Shown: positions 12,064 through 24,299 of the stretch, piece by piece
How positions within the stretch are numbered: position 1 is the stretch's first letter
Layout of the letters: every line of letters starts with the position of its first letter
Assembly: GCA_905116865.2 (NCBI GenBank)
Contig: CAJHNH020000565.1
Coordinates: 177,608 to 241,607, forward strand
Source: Candidula unifasciata
Taxonomy: Eukaryota; Mollusca; Gastropoda; Stylommatophora; Geomitridae
DNA length: 64,000 nt
Reading direction: 5' to 3'
Notes under the pieces: generated by a model
Databases searched by the model: none
What the model was told of the DNA's origin: nothing
The model's input: the letters and a program-made list of their open reading frames with translations, nothing else
Position numbers and translations under genes: made by a program

Positions 12064-12872
12064 CAAAACCCGGACACACGATCTTTCGATCCGCAGGCCA
12101 GCCTCTTGCCGGTACACCAGGCTGGCTCAGTCAAAACCCGGACACACGATCTTTCGATCCGCAGGCCAGCCTCTTGCCGGTACACCAGGCTGGCTCAGTC
12201 AAAACCCGGACACACGATCTTTCGATCCGCAGGCCAGCCTCTTGCCGGTAGACCAGGCTGGCTCAGTCAAAACCAGGACACACGATCTTTCGATCCGCAG
12301 GCCAGCCTTTTGCCGGTACACCAGGCTGGCTCAGTCAAACCCGGACACACGATCTTTCGATCCGCAGGCCAGCCTCTTGCCGGTACACCAGGCTGGCTCA
12401 GTCAAAACCAGGACACACGATCTTTCAATCCGCAGGCCAGCCTCTTGCCGGTAGACCAGGCTGGCTCAGTCAAACCCGGACACACGATCTTTCGATCCGC
12501 AGGCCAGCCTCTTGCCGGTACACCAGGCTGGCTCAGTCAAAACCCGGACACACGATCTTTCGATCCGCAGGCCAGCCTTTTGCCGGTACACCAGGCTGGC
12601 TCAGTCAAACCCGGACACACGATCTTTCGATCCGCAGGCCAGCCTCTTGCCGGTACACCAGGCTGGCTCAGTCAAAACCCGGACACACGATCTTTCGATC
12701 CGCAGGCCAGCCTCTTGCCGGTAGACCAGGCTGGCTCAGTCAAAACCAGGACACACGATCTTTCGATCCGCAGGCCAGCCTCTTGCCGGTAGACCAGGCT
12801 GGCTCAGTCAAAACCCGGGCACACGATCTTTCGATCCGCAGGCCAGCCTCTTGCCGGTACACCAGGCTGGCT
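11996..12872. repeat. 68-bp satellite made of SINE family A tRNA-like heads, ~13 copies
   Basis: Units of 68 bp (67 where one A is lost) run CACACGATCTTTCGATCCGC, AGGCCAGCCTCTTGCCGGTA, CACCAGGCTGGCTCAGTC. The reverse complement is the head of the adjoining SINE, with an A-box-like TGGTGTACCGG in every unit. Variation is limited to GTAGACC versus GTACACC, CTCTT versus CTTTT, and AACCCGG versus AACCAGG. Spurious open frames of up to 228 codons follow from the sequence. Confidence 0.95.
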
Positions 12873-12879
12873 AACATAA

Positions 12880-13917
12880 TAATTGTAATAAAAATAAAAA
12901 ACAATAATAAAACAGTAATAGTGTAATGTACTCACTGACAAGCAAATATAATACTACAGTGAAGTGTAATCATAAGACTGTCCCAGGTACAACATATCAA
13001 GGAAAAACTTGTGGCCGCGAGAAAGACCGGTGCAAGCCAAACTCCACGGCTCGCTGAATGAACTACGACAGACAGACAGTTCACACTAGAGACAAAATTA
13101 CAGATATAAATCATCTTTTTCAAGTGAACGAAAGAAGAAGAATAACATATTTTTGATATTTAATACTGTACAACGTTATTTAAAAAGGGGGGGGGTGGGG
13201 TGGCACTTAGCCCAATGTTTTTTGCAGTGGGGCACGGGAAAGGGGGAGGGGGTGATGGTCCTAGACCCCCATTATAAACACTTGTGTGTGTGTGTGTGGG
13301 GAAAAGGGGGGGGGGGAGGTGGGTTCAACTGGCCTGATCCCTGGACTCAGGTGCCCCTTGAGTTTCAGGAGATGTTCTGGGAAGCAGCGATGTTCAGCGC
13401 GAGATTGGGGCATTTTCCATCCACTGACGGCTGATTTATGGAACTGACTATAGACTGACACCATAGACTGACACCATAGACTGACACCATAGACTGACAC
13501 CATACACTTAATATATCTCAACATAACTGGAAAACAGTTGCTTATTTTGCTTAGCTTTATATCGCCGCTGGCTTTTACCCACTTGCATAATAAAATAAAA
13601 AGGGAATCAAAACGAAATAACAAGAAAAACGAACATATGCGTATGAATATAATGACAAAGCAATCAACGGAAACTGCAACTTTGCAAAGACGTGTAAATT
13701 TACAGAGATGTCCAACTAACGAAACAAACATTGACATTTAATATAAAAAGTGAGCTTGTTATCGAGTTCATTGGAGGATGACTCATCCCATTAGCATAAA
13801 GTGTGATCATTTCTCCTTCCTCTTCAGTGGTGACAGAAATCAAACTCCAGACAAGCAATGACAGTAGAAGATGGAAAGAGAAAGCGAAACCGACAGTTAG
13901 AATCTCGAGGTAAAAAG
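12880..13917. other. Low-complexity and unassigned sequence
   Basis: Contains G-rich low complexity (about 13183-13320, including a long G run and a short GT run) and about five copies of a 13-bp unit AGACTGACACCAT at 13443-13505. The rest is AT-rich. No protein or RNA gene is supported. Confidence 0.6.
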
Positions 13918-13934
13918 ATAGACAGATAAAGAGA

Positions 13935-16190
<2,256 letters not shown>

Positions 16191-16193
<3 letters not shown>

Positions 16194-17014
16194 AAGAGAG
16201 TATATTATCCAAACTCTAGCAATATCTAAACGATTTTCTGCCACGAAACCTGAATGACATGATCTTGAAATTTAAGGATTATAACCAAGATAAGGATTAT
16301 TTACACTCTAAGGATTATTCACAATATAAGGAATATTCACAAGATAAGGATTATTCACAATTCAAGGATTATTCACAATATAAGGATTATTCACAAGATA
16401 AGGATTATTCACAAGATAAGGATTATTCACAAGATAAGGATTATTCACAAGATGATAAGGATTGTTCACGAGAGAAGGATTATTCGTAAGATAAGGATTA
16501 TTTACAAGATAAGGATTATTAACAAGATAAGGATTATTAACAAGATAGGGATTATTCCCAAGATAATGATTATTAACGAGATAGGGATTATTCCCAAGAT
16601 AATGATTATTCACAAGATAAGGATTATTCACACAATAAGGATTATTAATAAGATAAGAATTACTCACAAGATAAGGACTATTCACAAGATAAGACACAGA
16701 CACACATACACGCAGCAAAAGACACACATGTATTTTAAGTGTAGAAGTAAAGTCGAGGACCCTCTTCCACTTCTGCAGGCATGTTGGGCACAGCTAGTTA
16801 GACGTTTTTGTAAAACAATAAAACAATCGGCACTCGGTGGGTGATGTGGTCATCATCGTGCCAGCCGCCTTTACTTCCCCTGACTGTTCCTGGGACCTGA
16901 TATCCCTTTGAGGCTGGGTCGACCAAAGGGCTAAAGTAATTTTTGAAACAGAATGTCCGCCTATGTCAGGAAGGAAACCCAGGACCTTCCCATTCGCGTG
17001 CCAGCATCTAGCCG
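16191..17014. repeat. Tandemly duplicated block, copy 2 (824 bp)
   Basis: Copy of 14777-15626 at an initial offset of 1414 bp, again beginning at the end of a GATA tract. It carries the 18-bp minisatellite (about 16265-16690) and the body of a SINE family A element. Few substitutions separate the copies (for example TTCATGAGAG versus TTCACGAGAG), so the duplication is recent. Confidence 0.95.
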
Positions 17015-17035
17015 CTACACCACGGTGCTCCCCAG
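16743..17035 (-). mobile_element. SINE family A, full-length including head
   Basis: Minus-strand copy with intact head. The reverse complement starts near GGGGAGCACCGTGGTGTAGC, so the A-box region is TGGTGTAGCGG; the B-box region (GGTCCTGGGTTTCC) is degenerate. It is the intact counterpart of the truncated copy at 15355-15626 and abuts another family A copy at 17040. Confidence 0.85.
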
Positions 17036-17039
17036 TGGG

Positions 17040-17280
17040 AAAGTAAAGTTCCCCTCTTCCACTTCTTTAGGCGTATTGGGCATGTAGGACTAGACCTATA
17101 TTTGATAAACCAATCGGCACACACACCATCGGCCACCTTATCTTCCCAGAACTTTACTTGCTACCCACACAAGGCTAGGTCGACGTGGGAACCAAAGACA
17201 TTTTTTTTTAAAAGTCCGGCCCTGGAACTACAGATCTGCAGGCGAGAGTAGTCACTAGACCACTGCGGCTCCCCATTTCC
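17040..17280 (-). mobile_element. SINE family A, second tandem copy
   Basis: A second minus-strand member of family A, diverged from the first: CACTTCTTTAGGCGTATTGG, then GGCTAGGTCGACGTGGG, then a tRNA-like head ending in GGGGAGCCGCAGTGGTCTAG (reverse complement). Two different family A copies in head-to-tail contact suggest insertion of one into or beside the other. Confidence 0.8.
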
Positions 17281-17409
17281 AAGTGTCTACTGATAAATAG
17301 GGATACCGAGCCGCAAAGAGTGGTACAAAGAGCAACACTGTAGTAAACACTGGGCTAGACAAGTCTGAAAGCAAAGCAATTGTCTTGTCTTGTCTTGTCC
17401 ACAATAACC

Positions 17410-17850
17410 TCACAGCGTAGTGGGGAGTCGCAGTTTTCTATCCTGGGCCAGGTGTGTTGCACGTGTTGTTGTTAGTCCGTGTTGTCTCAGGATCTCTGAT
17501 ATATTGTCTATCCATCGTACTCTCGGTCTGCCTCTTGCTCTAGGGCTGTAGTGCTGTTCGTTGTATGCTCGTAGAGGCAGTTGGTCGGTTTGCATTCGCA
17601 TCAAGTGGCCAAACCACTCTATTTGTTGCTTCTTTATGTATTGCAGGCATGGTGTGGTTCCTACAATTGCTCTAATGTTCTCGTTTCGAACTCTGTCTCT
17701 CCTTGTGACATTGGCAGCCTTACGTAAGCATCTCATTTCGCACGTCGTGATCTTTTTCTCCTGTGCTCTTGTTAGGGACCAGGTTTGGCATTGGTAGCAG
17801 AGGGTTGGTATAAACATGCAATTTATCAGTTGTCGTTTTAGTGCCATAGT
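17410..17850 (-). pseudogene. LINE ORF2 C-terminal fragment, long open frame
   Basis: An uninterrupted 145-codon frame. Visible signatures are CQTWSLTRAQEKKI, followed by EMRCLRKAANVTRRDR, EWFGHLMRMQ, RARGRPRVRWID and THLAQDRKLRLPTTL then stop. This is the thumb/C-terminal part of a non-LTR retrotransposon polyprotein. The catalytic palm is missing because the element is 5'-truncated near 17850. It is the best preserved LINE piece here, and a short (TTGTC)n run lies just past its 3' end near 17389. Confidence 0.88.
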
Positions 17851-18297
17851 GATGCTTGGGTGTTATGGCAGTGGGGAGAGTTGGTAAGTTACTGCGTTCG
17901 CCTTTTGCAAAGCAATAACAACATAAAATATAAAAAACGCCTAGGACGTCTAACGGAAACAATGCAGAAAAGGAAGACGCACCAACACAGTGCGGAAGAA
18001 ATCGAGAACCCAGTCGCAAATTATTGAAACAAAAATCATAGCAGTAAACAAACTCCTGAGATAAGGTCTGGTTTACCTGGCAGACTCGAATAGAAACCCC
18101 ATTTGTACCGAATGCGGTACAGAAAATTCAATCGAGTGCTACCTGCCGACCTGCAGAAAAGGCATGGCACAAAGACAAGACATCATAAACTACCATCAAA
18201 GAAGGAACAAGACGATGACTCCAAAAAGCTGCCTGTGTGTAGATTATCAACCAGAGCTTCAAAAACTGATAAAGCAATGAATGTATAAGCAGGATGA

Positions 18298-18612
18298 GCA
18301 TTAATGAGAATCCCCCATGTGAGTTCCGGGGCCCTATTATAGGGGAAACAATAATAGACCCACTGCCTATCCAAAAGCATGTCGTAAGAGCCGACTAAGC
18401 CGACTAATTGGGAGCTTCCTTTGAAGTCGGAATGCATCTGCTTGAGAGGCAAGGAACCAGCAGTCTGCATATAAATGAGTCAGATCTGTAAAACGGATGC
18501 GCACGCAACACTCAGGTTATAGAACAGGACTGCAGTCCAGCTGTGGACAAACAACAAAAACTTTGCACCGGAGTCTACAGTCGGTGAACGCGAAGAAGAA
18601 GAAGATAAATAA
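18298..18612 (+). repeat. Dispersed repeat family D, copy 1
   Basis: Shares blocks with 45.65 kb (+), 57.07 kb (+) and 28.9-29.1 kb (-). These are a GTGAGTTCCGGGGCCC-type start, AGCATGTCGTAAGAGCCGAC, GGAACCAGCAGTCTGCAT and CAGATCTGTAAAACGGATGC. It ends in a GAAGAAGAAGAAG tail like that of the LINE fragment at 248-505. It may be the 3' region of a LINE, or a SINE using LINE-like 3' ends. Confidence 0.7.
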
Positions 18613-19427
18613 GAATAGTGACAGTCTACTACCCAACCAGAGGAGGGAACCACATTGTTGGGATACTGAAATTATGTCCTCCCATGTTCTGTTGTAGCTA
18701 TCCTATTATTGTTCTTCCACATCTGCATGTTCGTGGCGTTCATTACTCTGATCTATCAACTTAAGAACCTATCCAGCCCCCCCCCCCCCCCATTCCTTAC
18801 CTGCATGTCAGTCGCTTGGGGAAGGGTGGGGGGACAAGGTTGTTCCTGGAAAGGACAGTGAGCAGCTTATTAAGCAGCGATGACGCAGTCCGCGCGGTTC
18901 CGTTTGTGTTGGTCAGATTGTGAAGTTCGATGATATACTTTTCCTTAGGTTTTATATCTTTCCAAACCGGGTAGGGGAAAAGGGGAGGGGGAAAAGGGGG
19001 GGGGGGGGAGATAGATTTGACAAAAAATAGCACTCAACGTATAAAAACTCCAACATGGCAACAAATATACAAAATACTAATCAGCAACAAGAATTTACAA
19101 CAGCAAGGAAGGACAATGACGCAGAAGACACACACCAAGAGTAAGCTAGTCGGACTTAAAGCCAGGATCGCCACAGACGTGGACACCATCAAGACAAAAA
19201 CAAGAGAAACCAAGTGCGGCAAAACAAAGGGCCACAAACACACGGAAACAAGCAAAGGAAATAACACAAAGAAAAGAACAACCATCGATACAATTGAAAC
19301 TAGCAGCTTCTTCTCACCAGGTGAATATGATCCCAGCTCCCCCCCCCCTCCCCAACAGAGAAGCAACCATACACGCAAACACACACACACTACACGATTA
19401 AGGACGTCTCTATCAGCAATCTCCTAC

Positions 19428-19996
19428 CTTGTACAGATAGATCCAACCTTTAGGGGCAGACAAATGGCCAGGCACCGCTCTACTGTCATGGCCACCAGCA
19501 ACCAATTGGCGAAATGGGCAGCAAAAGAGCCGAGAAAAATCAGTGCCGAGCATCCCTCATCCCCGAGCCGGGCGTCGAACTTGGTTAGAATAAAGAAGGC
19601 AAACTTAAACAACAGGCACATGTTGTCCACAAAGGCAACTGCCGCCACGTAGACGGTAGGCGAGGAGACCGGTTTCATGCGCAGGATTGTAATGAAACTA
19701 ACAATGTTACCAGGAAACCCAAAGGCGAACACCACCCAGAGGTAGTAGTTGTTGATGGCGTGGGCCACCTTGAAGATGGTGTACTGTTTCAGCGATATGA
19801 AGGGGTTCACTGTGGTGGCCGAAGTGTTAGAGGTGTCGGTCATGTTGTAGAACGCCCCTGCTGTACTGGTGTCTGAGAATTCTTGTTCGAAGATTGGTGA
19901 CTCCCAACTGGGTGACGTCATATTGGTAAACATGCCCACAATGCTTGTGACGTCAGTTGTCAGAAACTGGTCAGAGAAATTGAGTGTAGACGTCAT
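19428..19996 (-). CDS. Class A GPCR, first coding exon (N-terminus to TM3 and start of ICL2)
   Basis: The start at 19996 has an in-frame TGA four codons upstream (TGA CTA TTC AAG ATG). Residues 1-80 form a Ser/Thr-rich extracellular domain with four N-glycosylation sequons (N6, N25, N51, N57). TM1 is about 84-106 with the GN pair (G96-N97, Ballesteros 1.50). TM2 is about 114-137 with D124 (2.50). C149 is the conserved TM3 disulfide cysteine. TM3 ends in E173-R174-C175, an ERC form of the DRY motif, followed by LAICLPLKVGSICTR. An exact donor consensus (AAG|GTAGGAG) ends the exon in phase 2 at 19428; reading on hits a stop at 19424. The style resembles expanded peptide/orphan receptors of molluscs, but the ligand cannot be told. 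TM4-TM7 exons were not found in 1-19400, so the gene either continues beyond the window or is broken. Confidence 0.85.
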
Positions 19997-19999
19997 CTT

Positions 20000-20400
20000 G
20001 AATAGTCACACGTAAAAATGTGTTTGTGTTTTACCAGGAACTGCTAATTTGTTCTTTCTTTATGGTTCTTTTTTCAATCCTAGGGTATTTGTTATTTGTC
20101 TCCGAATACTTTGTTTTGGACACTGCGGAACTGATGATACAACAAAAACAAATGGCCTAGTATTATTTATAAGTAATGAACATGATCTAATTGATGACTG
20201 TTCTCACATCTGTAGATTTTAGTTACTCATGTCAATAAATTTGTTTGTGGCTACTGTAGAATTGCTGCAACTCACTTGGCTGGCCGCTCAAAACGAGGAC
20301 GGCACACGTATGGGAATGTACCAGGTGCTGTGGTGCTGGACCGTAACTCCTTACCTCTATTCTACATACTGTAAATCTGTAAATAAAAAAAATATACAAA
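20000..20400. other. Region upstream of the GPCR exon
   Basis: Upstream of the minus-strand GPCR start, AT-rich, with no clear TATA or other promoter block. The bases immediately before the ATG end in TTCAAG, so a splice acceptor just before the start codon (a 5' UTR intron) is possible but not proven. Confidence 0.3.
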
Positions 20401-20404
20401 TGCG

Positions 20405-20840
20405 TCTATAGTAAAAAATAAACATAATGATATACAGATGTGTTTATTGTCAATAATCAACATGGTGAAAAACAGATGTGTTTACTGTCACTAATGAACA
20501 TGATGATATACAGATGTGTTTACTGTCAATAATCAACATGATGATATACAAGTGTGTTTAATGTCAATAATAAACATGATGATATACAGACGTGTTTACT
20601 GTCACTAATCAACATGATGATATACAAGTGTGTTTAATGTCAATAATAAACATGATGATATACAGACGTGTTTACTGTCACTAATCAACATGATGGTATA
20701 CAAGTGTGTTTAATGTCAATAATAAACACGATGATATACAGATGTGTTTACTGTCAATAATCAACATGATGATATACAAGTGTGTTTAATGTCAATAATA
20801 AACATGATGATATACAGACGTGTGTATCGTCAACAATCAA
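20405..20840. repeat. Minisatellite, ~38-bp unit, ~11 copies
   Basis: The unit is CAACATGATGATATACAGAT then GTGTTTACTGTCAATAAT. Two main variants alternate (TACAGA(C/T)GTGTTTACTGTCAC and TACAAGTGTGTTTAATGTCAA), giving a partial dimeric (~76-bp) pattern between about 20530 and 20810. Confidence 0.93.
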
Positions 20841-21139
20841 CAGGATCTGCTGGCACGACGGTGTTATTTCACAGAAACAACAATTCAGATTATAATTTAA
20901 TTTTGAAGAAAAAAATCATGTGGATACTATACACAACATACACATATCCGGGCATCTCCGGAAGAAAGATAGACCATAATGCAACAGTGACGGAGGCTGA
21001 GCGGCAGTCAATGTTAGGAAACCATCAAACGATTGGAGAAATGACAGATACCTGGTGTAACTGATCAGTATCAACAGTGTCAGTCGATGCCTCTGTTTTC
21101 ATCCGTTGGGAGATCTCATCCATACTCAGCTGGCAGTGT

Positions 21140-21330
21140 GCTCACAGAATATCTCCTGCCACCTGTTCAAGGTTGAGTCGAAAATATCTCCTGCCACCTA
21201 TTCAAGGTTGAGTCGAGAATATCTCCTGCCACCTGTTCAAGGCTGAGTCGAGAATATCTTCTGCCACCTGTTCAAGGCTGAGTCGAGAATATCTCCTGCC
21301 ACCTGTTCAAGGCTGAGTCGACATTAAAGA
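21140..21330. repeat. 35-bp minisatellite, ~5 copies, containing a SINE A-like core
   Basis: The unit is AATATCTCCTGCCACCTGTT then CAAGGTTGAGTCGAG. The part TTCAAGGTTGAGTCGA matches the SINE family A block at 11926-11955 (CTCAAGGTTGAGTCGACC), so the array may have grown from a SINE body fragment. It is followed at 21360-21535 by a loose repeat of a GGTAAA...GAAG block. Confidence 0.85.
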
Positions 21331-21339
21331 CCACTTGCA

Positions 21340-24000
21340 GTAAAACTTAGATAATACGAATTCCCTCTAGACACCTGATACGGTAAAAAGATTCAGTGAA
21401 GAAGTGAAGGACTAAGTAAGTAATCAAAAAATGTTTGGATTTTCCCTCCACCCGAAGCGGTAAAAGAGAAGGTTAAGAAGTGAAGAAGCGAAGAATACGA
21501 CCCCTCTCGACATCCGAAGAGGTAAAGAAGGAAGCTGAATGTTGAATTAAGAATTAGTAATCGACATCATAGCACTCGAGACACTCCCACAAGCGCTCCG
21601 TCCATATCTATATCAGAGTTCTAATTCCGACGGCACTTGTCACTGTCGTGACTGTATATTAGTATCGCCTTCCTCTGAGTGTTGAGCGTCGGCCAGACCT
21701 CCGGTAAACTTGCAACAGCGCCATTCTCCTCAAACCGTAAAAATCTATCTGCTCATCCGCACTGTTCAGTCGCTCCCTAAAGGCAATCATAACATCTTTA
21801 TCCTAATATTACTTTAAACCAAATTGATTTAAATGTTACCAGTCCTTCTCCCAGACAAAGCCACTGCGCTTTGTTTAAAATTACCTAACACTACGTAATA
21901 CAGCCCGCTGGTTCAGACTAGGGATGTGAGGTTGGATTCTCATGCCAGTGTCAGAATGTTATCTCCTGACCACACTGTAGAGGCCAGCGAACGGGGAACT
22001 TAGCATCACACCTGAGCTGGACCGTAGGTCATAAAGATTACCTAACACGAGTTGAGCGGACTCTAGACATTGAGGCGACGAGAAGTTTAAAGTTTAACAC
22101 GTCAGTGTAATTCTGGGGAGAACAGGTGTTTGGCAATTAGGAATGTTTTATCTTGGTCAAGGTCGTACTGTAGGCCGTTCACTGTGAGTGACAGGTCACT
22201 GGTTAGCCAAGTTGATCTGATAGTTACCTCAGGGGCGGGGCTTAAGTCATCATCTTGAGGGTTGGGCAGAACCCAGTATAGGGAGGATTTTAATTTGGAC
22301 AATAGATTGATACTTATACTGCGGGCATCGTAGATTTACCCCATAGTGCCGCCAGCAGGCCACAGACTCAGACCTACCGTTGAAAAGTATTTTCTCCCTG
22401 GTTGAGTCGTGTTCGGCATTTGCTGGAAAGTTCCCAGGTGAATATTTATTTTAATCTTGTATACATAGGTTAGGGAGTTAAGCTTAGTCTATACTACCTT
22501 TTCTAATTTGTCTGCACATTCTGCTTGAAATAGTTCTTTGTGAGTATTCAGTATCTCAAGTTAGGGAACTGCTAAACTATTCCTATTTCTTGTATGTTTG
22601 TGTCACATGTTTTTCAGTGTGTTTTCATGTGTATAAAATAAGATGTGAACAATGACATTTGCTATAATGAAATGTAATTATATTGTTTCCATGATCAGCC
22701 AAAATATGTGCAGGGATGCTGCTACGTTTTGTGTGCCCACCATGTGCACACTTAATGTGTTCACCTAAACAGGGGATTTATAACCCCATGGAAAGAATGA
22801 TGGTTTTACAGTATTTACTGTCACTGAAAGATAATATTCAGGACAGCATGCACATATAAAATGGTTGGAGTTTCAGCACATAACCTGCCCCACGTGTTGA
22901 TGTAAAAACAATGATTGGAAGTCTGAGTGAAGACGGACAACAGACTTAGAAAGTCAACTATCATGACATAGCATTTGAGGGAAGGCAGGATATGTGACGC
23001 CCATGTAAGACAAAAGACCTTCAGACTAGACTGGAGAGGATGTGGAATATGAGGAGTGATGGGATATATTTTATTATTCTATGTTATATTAATTGATACA
23101 TGTATTCTTAGTGTAAGTCAAGATACTACACGTATGTGTTTTGTTTCCATGATTACAGCTCCCATGTGACGATCAGTCCATGAAAGAGACTACATTGTGT
23201 TAGACTCGGCCAGCTGGGAACGAGGTGGGGGCGAGGAGGAGAAACAAGCAGGGAAGAAGCTGGAAGAGGAGGAAGAGCTTGACAGTGCTCACGGCTGTCA
23301 GAGGTTCTATGAAAGTTATGTTCATAAATTGTTCATACTTTATCACCTTCATCACACCACTCTAATCCCAGGTGCTGTTCTCGCGATGAAACAACCCATT
23401 ACTATCATAACTTTAGCTAGTCACTGTTTGTGTAAACACAACAAACTGGGTATGTCAATTAACTGATTGTTAGAAAATAAAGCTGTATGTCAAGTTTTAT
23501 ACTACATCGTTTGTTAAATTCCAAGTGTATTCAATCTTACCTGTTTTCTAAACTGATAGATAGAAGTACATTTGGTGGGGGCTCAAATAATATAATAATT
23601 CTTTAATTATTCATAATTACACCAGGAGAAGGTAGATGACGGAGGAATCATTTGCCCTGTCTAATAATTCATTAAGTATAATGCTATAGACATCTAAAAT
23701 TCCTTGCCTTCTCTTGTGGGTACCAAGTTCAGCTAATGTTAATGTACTTAACGAGCCAATATGGCTGTTTTCTTGGGTATCCAGGAATTTATCTGAGAGC
23801 AACATAGCTCAGATTTTAGTTCGGTTAATCTGGTGGAAGGAATGTGTTGAGAGGAACATCCCTACTCAACTTATAAACATTTAAACCACCCGTCACGTCA
23901 CACCCTTAGCTCTACCTAAGGCTGCATGCAGGAGGTGATTCTTGTCTGCAGCAAGAAGAACGTCTGTTGTATGCTACTATTTAAAAAAAAAGCATGGAAA
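21340..24000. other. Unassigned sequence, 2.6 kb
   Basis: The longest stretch without a named element. A block at 21535-21590 (CACTCGAGACACT and flanks) matches 35270-35325. Frames here are short and show no known domain. It could hold introns or UTR of an unseen gene. Confidence 0.35.
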
Positions 24001-24004
24001 AAAC

Positions 24005-24125
24005 AAGGCAGCCGGCGCGATGCTAACCGCAACACCCACCGAATATCGCTTGGTCTATCAAACAAAGGTCTAGCCCTATATGCCAAAAAATTTTGAGGGC
24101 GTGAAAAAAAGTCCTTTACTTACAC
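24005..24125 (+). mobile_element. SINE family A, 3' fragment
   Basis: A headless copy on the plus strand with CACCCACCGAATATCGCTTG, GGTCTAGCCCTATATGCC and GAGGGCGTGAAAAAAAGTCC at the 3' end. Confidence 0.75.
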
Positions 24126-24299
24126 TTCAGTGATAGAACTAATCATTACTAGTTTGTTATCTAAAAAAATAATAACTTGTTACCATGAAAAAAAAACCCA
24201 CATTCCGAGATCAAAGAAAAACTGCAGTACTTGAACACCTTTACCGTGATGAAATAAAAACAAATCATGTATTCAAAATTAATTTTGTCTTGCCAAAAT

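Noticed and set aside
19034..19390. 118-codon hydrophobic minus frame just 3' of the GPCR exon, considered as further TM helices
   Set aside because: It lies directly after the splice donor and contains no TM4-TM7 landmarks (no TM4 Trp, no CWxP, no NPxxY). Hydrophobicity comes from A/C-rich DNA on the opposite strand.
19017..19652. 211-codon plus-strand frame opposite the GPCR exon
   Set aside because: Its right part is the antisense of the GPCR exon. Its left part is Lys/Thr-rich low-complexity sequence in the presumed GPCR intron, with no domain.
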